Position numbers and translations under genes: made by a program. Positions 25,614 through 33,546 of a DNA stretch of 64,000 bases are shown here, piece after piece. How positions within the stretch are numbered: the stretch's first letter is position 1; the number at the start of each line of letters is the position of its first letter. A model generated the notes under the pieces. That model was given only the letters and a program-made list of their open reading frames with translations. It had not been told where the DNA came from and did no database searches. The DNA is from Flavobacterium sp. CECT 9288 (GTDB lineage Bacteria; Bacteroidota; Bacteroidia; Flavobacteriales; Flavobacteriaceae): NCBI RefSeq assembly GCF_918731615.1, contig NZ_OU957226.1, positions 3,535,501 through 3,599,500 on the forward strand. Reading direction: 5' to 3'.

Positions 25614-27677
25614 ATGAAAAAAACCAACAATAAGCAATTGCTTTTTGTGATTCCTGCAATGATGGCTTTTGCAGTGGGTCAAGCCCAAAGTAATCCTGCG
25701 GCTAAGGAGCCAGGGATTAATGTGAATTACATGGACAAAAAAGTGAAGCCAAGTAACGATTTCTTTCGTTACGTAAACGGAACTTGGTTAGACAACACTG
25801 CAATTCCTGCGGATAGAACCCGTTGGGGAAGTTTTGATGAGTTGCGTCAAAGAACAGATGCGGATGCGTTAGCTATTTTAAAAGAAGCAGCCACGAACCC
25901 AACTTACAAATCAAATACCGATCAAGGTAAAGCGATTAATTTGTACAAGTCTATTTTGGACACCGTTGGTCGTAACAAAATGGGAATTGCGCCATTAAAA
26001 CCTTTCCTTAAAAAAATTGATGCGGTTAAAAATGCTAAAGATCTTGAAGCATTATTAATCGAAATGGAGCCAATAGGTGGTATTGGTTTTATGGGAGCAG
26101 GTGTAGGTACCGATGCTAAAAACAGTAGCCGAAATGTAATCAATGTAGGTCCAGGTGGAGTAGGTTTGCCAGACAGAGATTATTACGTATCTGAAGATGC
26201 CGACTCTAAAGAAAAACGTGCAAAATACGTACTTCACGTTGCTAAAATGTTGCAATTTCTTGGTGATAAGCCAGCCGTAGCTCAGGCAAATGCAGAGAAA
26301 ATTTTAGCGCTTGAAATTGCCATGTCTAAACCAAGATTAGACAGAGTAGAGCGCAGAGACCGTCGTAAGTCATACAACCCAATGACTTTAGCAGAGTTGA
26401 GTAAATTAACGCCATCGATAAACTGGAATAATTATTTCACTAAAATTGGTTTGGCGAAAGTTGATACCGTAATTGTATCACAACCTAAATACATGGTAGC
26501 GCTTGAAACGATGTTGAAAGAAAATAAAGTTGACGAGTGGAAAGCATATATGCGTTGGAGTTTATTAAACAGAGCTTCAAGCCAACTATCTACCGATATT
26601 GAAAACGCCAACTTTGAGTTTTACGGAAAAACCTTAACGGGTGCGGTAAGCCAAAGACCACGTGATGAAAGAGCACTTCAAACAATCAATGGAACGGTTG
26701 GTGAAGCTTTAGGAAAATTATACGTAGAGAAAAAATTTCCGGCTGAGGCCAAAGCCAAAGCAGAAAAAATGATCAAAAACATCTTCCGTGCTTTCGAAAA
26801 TAGAATTAACAACTTATCTTGGATGTCTGCTGAAACTAAGGTAAGCGCCTTAGCTAAATTGAACAAATCCAGAATCAAAATTGGATATCCTGACAAGTGG
26901 AAAGACTATTCTGCTTTAACAATCAAGAGTCCAGAAGAAGGAGGAAGCTTTTTTTCAAATGCTTTGAGCATGGCTAAATGGCGTTTTCAAGAAAACATTG
27001 CTGAGTTGAACAAACCAGTAGATAAAGAGCGTTGGGGCATGTCACCACAAACCGTAAATGCATATTACAATCCATCAAATAATGAGATTGTTTTCCCAGC
27101 AGCTATCTTACAACCACCGTTTTACAACTACCAAGCTGATGAGGCTGTGAATTATGGCGGAATTGGTGGCGTTATTGGTCACGAAATTTCACATGGTTTT
27201 GACGATTCAGGATCGCGTTACAACGCTGACGGAAACCTAGTTGACTGGTGGACTGCAGATGATTTAAAACAATTCTCAGCTTTAACAGGAGCTTTGGCTG
27301 CACAGTACAGCGCATTGGAGCCATTGCCAGGAACTTTTGTAGATGGTAAATTTACATTGGGTGAAAACATTGGTGATTTAGGTGGTGTAAACGCAGCTTA
27401 TGACGGTTTACAATTGTACTTGAAAGAAAATGGAAATCCAGGCTTGATTGATGGATACACTCCTGAGCAGCGTTTCTTTATTTCTTGGTCAACGATCTGG
27501 CGTTCTAAAATGCGTGATGAGGCTTTGAAAAACCAAGTAAAAACCGATCCGCACTCTCCAGGAATGTACCGTGCGTATGTGCCTTTGCAAAACATTGATA
27601 CTTTTTATCAAGCTTTTGATATCAAAGAAAATGATGGTATGTACATTGCACCTGAAAAACGTGTAAGAATCTGGTAA
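25614..27677 (+). CDS. M13 family zinc metallopeptidase (PepO/neprilysin-like)
   Basis: An exported oligopeptidase of 687 residues with a signal peptide (to about residue 24, ending GQAQS). The M13 N-domain covers about 40-420, and the catalytic C-domain has the zinc motif GHEISHGFDD (HExxH) and the third ligand region GENIGDLGGVNAAYDG (ExxxD). The C-terminus ends in the usual KRVRIW, close to the CxxW motif of mammalian enzymes. It stands alone between divergent promoter DNA and a strong terminator. Confidence 0.94.
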   Translation: MKKTNNKQLLFVIPAMMAFAVGQAQSNPAAKEPGINVNYMDKKVKPSNDFFRYVNGTWLDNTAIPADRTRWGSFDELRQRTDADALAILKEAATNPTYKSNTDQGKAINLYKSILDTVGRNKMGIAPLKPFLKKIDAVKNAKDLEALLIEMEPIGGIGFMGAGVGTDAKNSSRNVINVGPGGVGLPDRDYYVSEDADSKEKRAKYVLHVAKMLQFLGDKPAVAQANAEKILALEIAMSKPRLDRVERRDRRKSYNPMTLAELSKLTPSINWNNYFTKIGLAKVDTVIVSQPKYMVALETMLKENKVDEWKAYMRWSLLNRASSQLSTDIENANFEFYGKTLTGAVSQRPRDERALQTINGTVGEALGKLYVEKKFPAEAKAKAEKMIKNIFRAFENRINNLSWMSAETKVSALAKLNKSRIKIGYPDKWKDYSALTIKSPEEGGSFFSNALSMAKWRFQENIAELNKPVDKERWGMSPQTVNAYYNPSNNEIVFPAAILQPPFYNYQADEAVNYGGIGGVIGHEISHGFDDSGSRYNADGNLVDWWTADDLKQFSALTGALAAQYSALEPLPGTFVDGKFTLGENIGDLGGVNAAYDGLQLYLKENGNPGLIDGYTPEQRFFISWSTIWRSKMRDEALKNQVKTDPHSPGMYRAYVPLQNIDTFYQAFDIKENDGMYIAPEKRVRIW

Positions 27678-27696
27678 TTCAGTATCTTATAAATGC

Positions 27697-27726
27697 AAAA
27701 CCCATTCGTTAAGGCGAATGGGTTTT
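27697..27726 (+). terminator. Terminator of the M13 peptidase gene
   Basis: A 12-base stem AAAACCCATTCG / CGAATGGGTTTT with a 6-base loop and a T-run, 20 bases after the stop codon. Confidence 0.88.
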
Positions 27727-27775
27727 TTTATGCCTAAAAGTCAAATTTTAAGGAATGGAAAGCTGTTGTTTTTTT

Positions 27776-27909
27776 GGAGCAGTACTTTTTTGCTCCGTAC
27801 ACTACTCGTCCCGCTGTACGCTATATTCCCGATAAATAAAAACTACGGCAAAAAAGCCTTGTTTTTCTAAATCGGGAGATGCCGCTGCCATCGGGGCTAC
27901 GATAGTTCG
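27776..27909 (-). repeat. Dispersed flanked-hairpin repeat, copy 3
   Basis: On the minus strand it reads CGTAGCCCCGATGGCAGCGG, CATCTCCCGATTTA, a central hairpin (AAGGC / GCCGT region), TATCGGGAATATAGCGTACA and GCGGGA, then a second hairpin with GGAGCA / TGCTCC. It lies immediately downstream of the last gene of toxin cassette 1. Confidence 0.6.
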
Positions 27910-27911
27910 TT

Positions 27912-28649
27912 TTATTTTAAACTAAAATCTACAAGGTCATAAGTGGTGTACATTCCCTCAACATCTTTAATACTATGTTTGGCTTCTAGCGGGAAATATT
28001 TTTCTAGTATATCAATACTTGTTATAAATGGATGAAAATTGGACTTAATATCTTCGGTAACCCATAATTCCATAACATTTACAATTGTATTTAAACCTGG
28101 AGGTTGTTCTAAATCGAAATAATCCATAACAACTTTATAACATTTAAATTGTTTAATGATTTTTGTTTCATTTTTGAATTCTTCAACTTTTGTTATAATC
28201 AATAAGTCATCATCTTTTAAATCACTACTATTAATAAACTTTTTTTTCTCTACGTATTGGCCGTTTGACGAAATAAATTCTTCAATTTCATCATTGTTAT
28301 AGGAGTGATGAAATTTAATTATGCTTTTTGGCTCCTTTGAAAAAACTTGTTGCAATGCAACAGATTTAATCATGTCGAACATTGGATATAACTGCTCATC
28401 TCTTTGATTTATTGTGTCTAGTACCTTACCCTTTTCTAATAGAGCATGCTTTTTTACCTCTAAGGTCAATTTATCAAAAACTTTTTCCATAGACTTTTTA
28501 TACAATACAGTATCTGTAATTATTTCTTTTTTCACAAAAACAATTGCTCCCTTTGTGGGAACAATTGTTTTATTTTGCGAATAAAGTGCATTACAACTAA
28601 TGAGCAGCACTAGTAAGATCTTGACATTTTGTAAATTACGCTTTCCCAT
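27912..28649 (-). CDS. Exported hypothetical protein, third gene of toxin cassette 1
   Basis: A 245-residue protein with an N-terminal signal peptide (NVKILLVLLISCNALYSQN). The C-terminal half contains FKCYKVVMDYF and VMELWVTEDIKSNFHPF, distantly reminiscent of GLPGLI-family exported proteins, but the GLPGLI motif itself is absent. I use the ATG at 28649 (MGKRNLQN), which overlaps the immunity gene stop by 14 bases; the corresponding gene in cassette 2 starts at the same place. The position suggests a second immunity or accessory protein acting in the periplasm, an inference. Confidence 0.65.
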   Translation of the reverse strand: MGKRNLQNVKILLVLLISCNALYSQNKTIVPTKGAIVFVKKEIITDTVLYKKSMEKVFDKLTLEVKKHALLEKGKVLDTINQRDEQLYPMFDMIKSVALQQVFSKEPKSIIKFHHSYNNDEIEEFISSNGQYVEKKKFINSSDLKDDDLLIITKVEEFKNETKIIKQFKCYKVVMDYFDLEQPPGLNTIVNVMELWVTEDIKSNFHPFITSIDILEKYFPLEAKHSIKDVEGMYTTYDLVDFSLK

Positions 28650-29355
28650 AGATCTTTTCTCTCTCACCTCCATGAAGCCATTCGGTCAATTTTAACTCAC
28701 TTGGCATAAACTCAATTCCAGTACAACCTGCTTCTTCTATTTTTTGCTTTAATTTCTCAGAGACCATGTATTTAACTCCGCCTTCAACTTGTCTTAGTAC
28801 AAAAAAATCTTCTGGTAAATTGTCATTTAGCACAAATCTCTCAATATAAATATTACTAGGATATCCTATTTTATCAATTTGCATTTTTTCTTTTTCATAT
28901 TCTTCTATATTTGTGATTGGCAATTTTTTTATTTTGTCAAATAACCCATCCATTAAAAAAATCTCTGACTTATTAAAATCTATAAATTCTGAGTTTACCT
29001 CATAGAGGTTTAATGTCCAGTAATCCTCAATCATTTCGTTTTTGTAAACAACAGGGGATTTACAAAACTGTAATCCTGTTTTTCTATTATTTTCAAGAAT
29101 TGATTTAAGTTTGCCACTCATTAATAATTTTGATGAGAAACCTATAATATCCGCAGATAACAAATCTGTCAATTTTGCTTTCTTCATTAAAATAGCATTT
29201 GCAGTAATCGGTTCAAAATCGGTCTTAACAAAATCTACCCTGTCTATAAATTTATCATCATCCCATATGTCACAATGGTAAATCGCTTGTTGCACTTGAG
29301 AGTGAGTTCCAACTATCTTTTTATTTCCCGAATTTGTAATACAATAATATTTCAT
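28636..29355 (-). CDS. Imm11/DUF1629-like immunity protein, cassette 1
   Basis: A 239-residue soluble protein with the Imm11 (DUF1629) pattern: GFSSKLLMSGKLKSILENNRKTGLQF in the middle (as GFSSKLLMSGKLKSI and TGLQFCKSPV), and a C-terminal MVSEKLKQKIEEAGCTGIEF segment. It starts 3 bases after the toxin stop codon, the classical toxin-immunity arrangement. A paralogue with diverged sequence but the same ending (WLHGGEREKIYGKA) occurs in cassette 2. It is inferred to neutralise the AHH nuclease encoded upstream. Confidence 0.75.
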   Translation of the reverse strand: MKYYCITNSGNKKIVGTHSQVQQAIYHCDIWDDDKFIDRVDFVKTDFEPITANAILMKKAKLTDLLSADIIGFSSKLLMSGKLKSILENNRKTGLQFCKSPVVYKNEMIEDYWTLNLYEVNSEFIDFNKSEIFLMDGLFDKIKKLPITNIEEYEKEKMQIDKIGYPSNIYIERFVLNDNLPEDFFVLRQVEGGVKYMVSEKLKQKIEEAGCTGIEFMPSELKLTEWLHGGEREKIYGKA

Positions 29356-29358
29356 AAT

Positions 29359-31311
29359 CTAAAAAATTAATTGGTTAATTGGTGTGTTGGGATTATTTTT
29401 AATAGCTGTTTTTACTTTATCTATAATTTTGACCACTTCATTGTATGCTTGATTTGGAGTTACATTTGTAGGTATAGCGTCTAGATATCTTTGAATTAAT
29501 CTATCATACTCAAAGTGACTACCATTATGAATTGCTCTACCCAATGGTATCCCATTTAATGCTTCGTTCATGTGAAAAGCATCTGCGGATTTAGCTGCCT
29601 TTTGGATAGCTGGATGAATACTCTTAGCCCATGGGATAATATGATGTGCTTGTCGAGCATCACTCACAGCAAGTCCTATCACTTTGCGTAGTTCAGATCT
29701 ATGGCCGAATTTTAGAATATTACCTTCCATTTTCCATACCAACAATACTTTATGTGTAATTGTAGAGACAGAACTAGTAGCATTTTTTACTTTTATGGCA
29801 TATTTTGTAGATAACGAAGCCCAACCTACTATTGGCACTGCGCTGGCATAACTCAACGTAGCATTTACGCCATCTCCTTCTATGGTGTAAAGAACACCAT
29901 TCGCTAAATCGGCTACTTCTCCAAAGACTGGAATTAGTCCAAAAGCATCTAATGACATGTGCCTAAAATCCCATAAAATGCTATAATAAATTTGTACTTC
30001 ATTCCAATCACGATGTAGATATTTTTTTGCTGCTCGTTGTATTAAATATTCTTGAGCAATTCGAGCAACTAATGTAGGATCAATTAAAAATTGATTTTGA
30101 ACATCTTCGCTGAAGTAACTAATATTATCTTGAACAAATGATTCGGTTAAATTATCTTGGAAATTATTTGTATCCTTTAAAGCTTTAAAAAATAATTCAG
30201 TAGTTTCACGATCGCTTTCTGAATAATTTATCGAACAATAATTAATAACTTGCTTTGTAAAATCTGCAGCTTCCACATTTGGTTTTTCTAATAAATAATT
30301 AAATGCCCAATAATGAAGTTGGTTAATTGTGGTAAAAGGCAAATTACTCATAGGTATACTGGCAACACTATCATAATTGGCAAGTGCAAAAGCTACTTTA
30401 TTTTGATTGTCGATGTTTAACCCACCATTATTTTTCATAAAATTAATGATCGTATTGTGCATCCAGTTGTTAGCCAGTACTACATTATTTAAATGCTGTG
30501 GCAACGTATTAATAAAACCAGCTACTTCTATAGCAAAAAGAAAATCAGGATTATTAATATCTTGTTCACCTTCATAGGGAATAGGTATGTATACACCCTC
30601 TAAACCGCCACCGCCACCGCCGCTTTCACCACCTTCATTACCATAATCTCCCTCACTACTTGAGCCTCCACCACCTGATCCACAATATTCGTAAGCAACT
30701 GATGTGGAAACACATAAACTACAAAGATCACAAACTCCACTTGAACAACTACCAGTTTTAGTACAATTAAACGTAGTAGTTGGTGTTTCGCACATAGTAC
30801 CTGCACCCACAGAAATTATCGTCCTACTTTGTAATTGTGGGGTACTCATATAAATAACTTCTGAACTTTTTAATCGGTAGTCACCACTCTGGGTATTTAG
30901 TGCTTCTTTGTTTTTGAACAATAATTCGGCCCATTGCCCGCCATTTTTATGATAAACGAGGTTATAATATTCGTGTGGCTTTAATGCATTTTTATCAATA
31001 GGATAAATTCTGAAACTATAAGTTGCTTTATTATTTTGTGCAACATGTTTTAAAATCTTTGTTGTGTCAATTATAAAGTCATTCTTAATATACCTCTTTT
31101 TGAGTTGTTTGTCTAGTGTTATTGACTTGAATAAAGCAAAATTATCTTGTTGTGTCTCTTTTTTAAACTGACTGAAAGAAACATCTTTTTTTGAAGTGTT
31201 GATTTTGCTGTGCCTTTCTAAAGGATAGGTATCGTCGCTGCAATTAAATAGTGGTAACGCGGTAAGGAGTACGACAATTGTTTTAAATGTTTTTTTTAAT
31301 AGCTGTTGCAT
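29359..31311 (-). CDS. Lipoprotein polymorphic toxin with AHH nuclease domain, cassette 1
   Basis: A 650-residue secreted toxin candidate. A lipoprotein signal peptide (lipobox LFNC) is followed by a conserved N-terminal region (to residue 345, nearly identical in cassette 2) with a Cys-rich segment (CETPTTTFNCTKTGSCSSG) and a Gly/Ser linker (about 215-240). A variable middle follows, then a pre-toxin segment GLIPVFGEVADLANGVLY, and the C-terminal AHH domain: QAHHIIPW at 554-561, FHMNEALNGIPLG and AIHNGSHFEYD, the predicted HNH-like nuclease. Placement before an Imm11-like gene supports the toxin role. Export by T9SS or another route is not shown by the sequence. Confidence 0.8.
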   Translation of the reverse strand: MQQLLKKTFKTIVVLLTALPLFNCSDDTYPLERHSKINTSKKDVSFSQFKKETQQDNFALFKSITLDKQLKKRYIKNDFIIDTTKILKHVAQNNKATYSFRIYPIDKNALKPHEYYNLVYHKNGGQWAELLFKNKEALNTQSGDYRLKSSEVIYMSTPQLQSRTIISVGAGTMCETPTTTFNCTKTGSCSSGVCDLCSLCVSTSVAYEYCGSGGGGSSSEGDYGNEGGESGGGGGGLEGVYIPIPYEGEQDINNPDFLFAIEVAGFINTLPQHLNNVVLANNWMHNTIINFMKNNGGLNIDNQNKVAFALANYDSVASIPMSNLPFTTINQLHYWAFNYLLEKPNVEAADFTKQVINYCSINYSESDRETTELFFKALKDTNNFQDNLTESFVQDNISYFSEDVQNQFLIDPTLVARIAQEYLIQRAAKKYLHRDWNEVQIYYSILWDFRHMSLDAFGLIPVFGEVADLANGVLYTIEGDGVNATLSYASAVPIVGWASLSTKYAIKVKNATSSVSTITHKVLLVWKMEGNILKFGHRSELRKVIGLAVSDARQAHHIIPWAKSIHPAIQKAAKSADAFHMNEALNGIPLGRAIHNGSHFEYDRLIQRYLDAIPTNVTPNQAYNEVVKIIDKVKTAIKNNPNTPINQLIF

Positions 31312-31371
31312 AAATATAGATATTGGAGTTTATAAGTTATTTGTCCATCAGTGTAATATTATTTTGAAGTA

Positions 31372-31605
31372 CTATGAACTAAAATAGTAGTTATTTATCA
31401 AAAATGTTGATAAATTGCTATAATTATCAAAATCCGAGACAATATTATCTGATTTTTTTATTGATGATGGACTAAGTTTATTAGCTTCATCAAATGATAG
31501 TTTTTTTAAATTAATTTTTGTTTCTTATTTCTGAATTATTTGTTCTTTAGCTTGGCAACCCAACATTAATTATAAAAACATCAGTAGTAATAGTGTTTTT
31601 TTCAA
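31372..31605 (-). pseudogene. Decayed lipoprotein gene upstream of toxin 1
   Basis: A frame of 78 codons reading TTG, KKTLLLLMF, then TAA (codon 12), then LMLGCQAKEQIIQK, TAA (codon 27), then about 50 residues ending in NNYYFSS and a TAG. The beginning has the shape of a lipoprotein signal peptide with lipobox (MLGC), interrupted by two in-frame TAA codons. An identical frame with the same two stops exists upstream of toxin 2. No intact start or function is expected. The rest of 31312-31855 shows no other gene. Confidence 0.45.
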
Positions 31606-31701
31606 TCTTACTTTTTTAATTTAATTAATAGTTTGTAGATTCTAGTTTGTATTCTCATAATTTTTGATTTGATTGGTAAATCTAGACTATTGGTTTAATA
31701 T

Positions 31702-31745
31702 AATTTTACGGTTTTTATGTTAAAATTTTACGGTTTTATGTTAAA
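31702..31745 (+). repeat. Two tandem 21-22-base repeats
   Basis: ATTTTACGGTTTTTATGTTAAA followed directly by ATTTTACGGTTTTATGTTAAA with one base difference (given here as units of 22 and 21 bases, core TTTTACGGTTTT). The pair recurs at 36100-36144 in the second upstream copy. It lies about 400 bases before the toxin start. Confidence 0.5.
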
Positions 31746-31880
31746 ATTACACTAATGGTAACTACAATTTTGGTCTCTAGTTTAATTTTTTTTAAGTTTT
31801 AAGAGAGCTAACAAATGAAATCATTAATAAGTTCATTGTCTAGCTTGACAGCCCCGGGGTTTTGGGACTTACACGGTAAT

Positions 31881-31950
31881 GATGCCGCTTCTATCGGGGC
31901 TACGATAGTTCGTTTTATTTTTATTAGAAAATCAGCAAATGGAATTTGTA
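31881..31950 (-). repeat. Dispersed repeat, partial copy (left flank only)
   Basis: Carries GATGCCGCTTCTATCGGGGC and TACGATAGTTCGTTTTATTT, which match the left flank of the full repeat at 27776, but has no hairpin or right flank. The following AAATCAGCAAATGGAATTTG is shared with the copy at 36347. Confidence 0.55.
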
Positions 31951-31951
31951 C

Positions 31952-32260
31952 AGACCTAACAGGTTTTATTGTCTTTTTTTAAGTCTTTTTTAATTGCAAT
32001 AAGAATTGATTTATAAGCAACTTTGAGATAACATAATGTGTCAGTAGTTATTTATTTCTCTTCAGTTCTTCAATTTTTAACTTTAAGTATTTTCGAACTA
32101 ATAGGTATAAGTCTAGGATTAAGAGCAATGCAATAACTACTAAGACAGCTGGAATCAGTGCAATAAGGTTTCTAACATAGTAATTTTGTTTGTTTTTTAT
32201 TTTTATATCGTTTCTAAATTTTATAATAATCGAATAGGTATTTTAAAACCTGTTAGGTCT
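31952..32260. repeat. 17-base inverted repeat flanking a 275-base segment
   Basis: AGACCTAACAGGTTTTA (31952-31968) and its exact inverse TAAAACCTGTTAGGTCT (32244-32260). The equivalent place near 36430 has the two arms fused in a short imperfect palindrome (GGTTTTATAAACCTGTTAGG). The enclosed segment holds the membrane-protein remnant at 32048. It may be a split terminator palindrome or a small non-autonomous element. Confidence 0.5.
32048..32242 (-). pseudogene. Remnant of a small membrane protein gene
   Basis: A 64-codon open frame with no ATG, GTG or useful TTG near its beginning. It encodes IKIKNKQNYYVRNLIALIPA, a hydrophobic stretch VLVVIALLLILDLYLLV and a basic tail (RKYLKLKIEELKRNK). 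This looks like one transmembrane helix with a charged end, the 3' part of a lost gene. It lies downstream of toxin cassette 2, where an immunity gene could have been. Confidence 0.35.
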
Positions 32261-32349
32261 CAACTTAGGCTTGAGATCAAAACGTGTACAGATGAATCAA
32301 AAATTCGAACAGATTATCAGATTTTTTATATTGTTAAGTAAACTATTTA

Positions 32350-32844
32350 CTAATCTACATTTTTAGTAAAATAAGTGCATCCTAATTCAAACCAACTTTG
32401 TCCAATCTTTATAGGTGTCATTTCAACTTCTATATCTTCTCCTTTGTACCCAAAGCCTTGTAAATCATCGTCTCCTATAAATTCGTCTAATTTATCATCA
32501 AATATGAGTTCAAGCTTGTTTTGTACAAGATATATTGCCATTAAGACCTGGCTTCTAATATCTTCTTCTTCTTGATCAGTAAATTTGATTAGGCCAAGTT
32601 GTTCATAAACTGAAATTGGATCATAAAAATGATAGTCAGCTACTTGAATCATTTCACGACTTTCTATATCATCAGGATACTTTGGCAGTTGATATTCTTC
32701 ACACAATCTATGAAAAGCAATAGTAGCTTGCTCCTTATAAGATTTTGTTTGACTTTCAATTTCTTTTAATATTTTAGATAGTTTTGCATCGGTATCAATC
32801 CATTCCTGCAATGGATTGTGTTCATTATTACTATGCTTTTCCAT
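32350..32844 (-). CDS. Acidic hypothetical protein, third gene of toxin cassette 2
   Basis: A 164-residue cytoplasmic acidic protein, unlike the third gene of cassette 1. No known domain recognised. It contains a helical, charged N-terminus and DDKLDEFIGDDDLQGFGYKG. The start ATG at 32844 (MEKHSNNE) overlaps the immunity gene stop by 14 bases, exactly as in cassette 1; the longer frame overlaps more deeply and is less likely. A second immunity protein is plausible. Confidence 0.65.
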   Translation of the reverse strand: MEKHSNNEHNPLQEWIDTDAKLSKILKEIESQTKSYKEQATIAFHRLCEEYQLPKYPDDIESREMIQVADYHFYDPISVYEQLGLIKFTDQEEEDIRSQVLMAIYLVQNKLELIFDDKLDEFIGDDDLQGFGYKGEDIEVEMTPIKIGQSWFELGCTYFTKNVD

Positions 32845-33544
32845 ATATTTTTTCTCTTTCGCCTCCATGAAGCCATTCATTAATAGATAACTCTATGGGT
32901 TGAAACTCAATTCCCGTACAGCCAGCATCTTCAATTTCTTGTTTTAGTTTTTCAGATACTATGTATTGTCCAGCAGTTTTTATAAAGAAAAAATCTTCCT
33001 TTACATCTGAATTTAAACAAATATTTTCTATGGAAACTATTTCCATTTTTTGTTTATGGAATTCAGTTAACTTTAAAAATTCATCCATTGAACTAACTAC
33101 TACTGTTTTCGGTTCTGTACCTCCCTGCTTTTTTTTTATTCTTACAATAATTTTACTCTTAGAGAAGTTAATGTATTCCATATTGAATTCGTAGGTGTGC
33201 AATACCCAAAATTCCTCAAATTCATTACCGTCCCTCAAGACGGAACTTTTAAAAAATTGCATTCCAGTTGCTCGTTTACTTTCTAATATTGATTTTAACT
33301 TATCACTGATTAGCAATTTTGATGTAAATCCCATGCTAGAACTATCAATTAAATCAGTTAGTTTTGATTTAGCGTGTAAAATAGCATTAGCCACAATTGG
33401 TTGTACAGTTATTTTTACAAAATGAAATCGGTCAATAAAAAGGGTGTCATTCCATACATGACAGTTATATTTTACTTCCTTTACTTGAGGATAATGACCT
33501 ATTACTTTTTTTTTTAATGAGTTTCTGATATAATAAAATTTCAT
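32831..33544 (-). CDS. Imm11/DUF1629-like immunity protein, cassette 2
   Basis: A 237-residue paralogue of the cassette 1 immunity gene, with the same scaffold (GFTSKLLISDKLKSILESKR, TGMQFFKSSV, IVSEKLKQEIEDAGCTGIEF) but much divergence between. It starts 2 bases after the toxin 2 stop. The shared ending WLHGGEREKIYGKA is also conserved at the DNA level, which suggests recombination at this junction. Confidence 0.75.
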   Translation of the reverse strand: MKFYYIRNSLKKKVIGHYPQVKEVKYNCHVWNDTLFIDRFHFVKITVQPIVANAILHAKSKLTDLIDSSSMGFTSKLLISDKLKSILESKRATGMQFFKSSVLRDGNEFEEFWVLHTYEFNMEYINFSKSKIIVRIKKKQGGTEPKTVVVSSMDEFLKLTEFHKQKMEIVSIENICLNSDVKEDFFFIKTAGQYIVSEKLKQEIEDAGCTGIEFQPIELSINEWLHGGEREKIYGKA

Positions 33545-33546
33545 AA

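Larger units (their letters stand above)
30276..31855 (-). repeat. Long direct repeat, copy 1 (toxin N-terminus and upstream DNA)
   Basis: About 1.58 kb nearly identical to 34674-36253 at a constant offset of 4398 bases through the coding part and the adjoining 300 bases of upstream DNA, with a handful of substitutions. It covers the first 345 codons of the toxin and about 540 bases of non-coding DNA. The sharp inner boundary lies at the LEKPN residues, beyond which the two toxins diverge. Confidence 0.9.

Noticed and set aside
30600..30806. Minus-strand frames of 68 codons in the Gly/Ser linker of both toxins (also 34998-35204)
   Set aside because: They are out-of-frame translations of the repeated Gly/Ser-coding DNA and are duplicated only because the toxin genes are.
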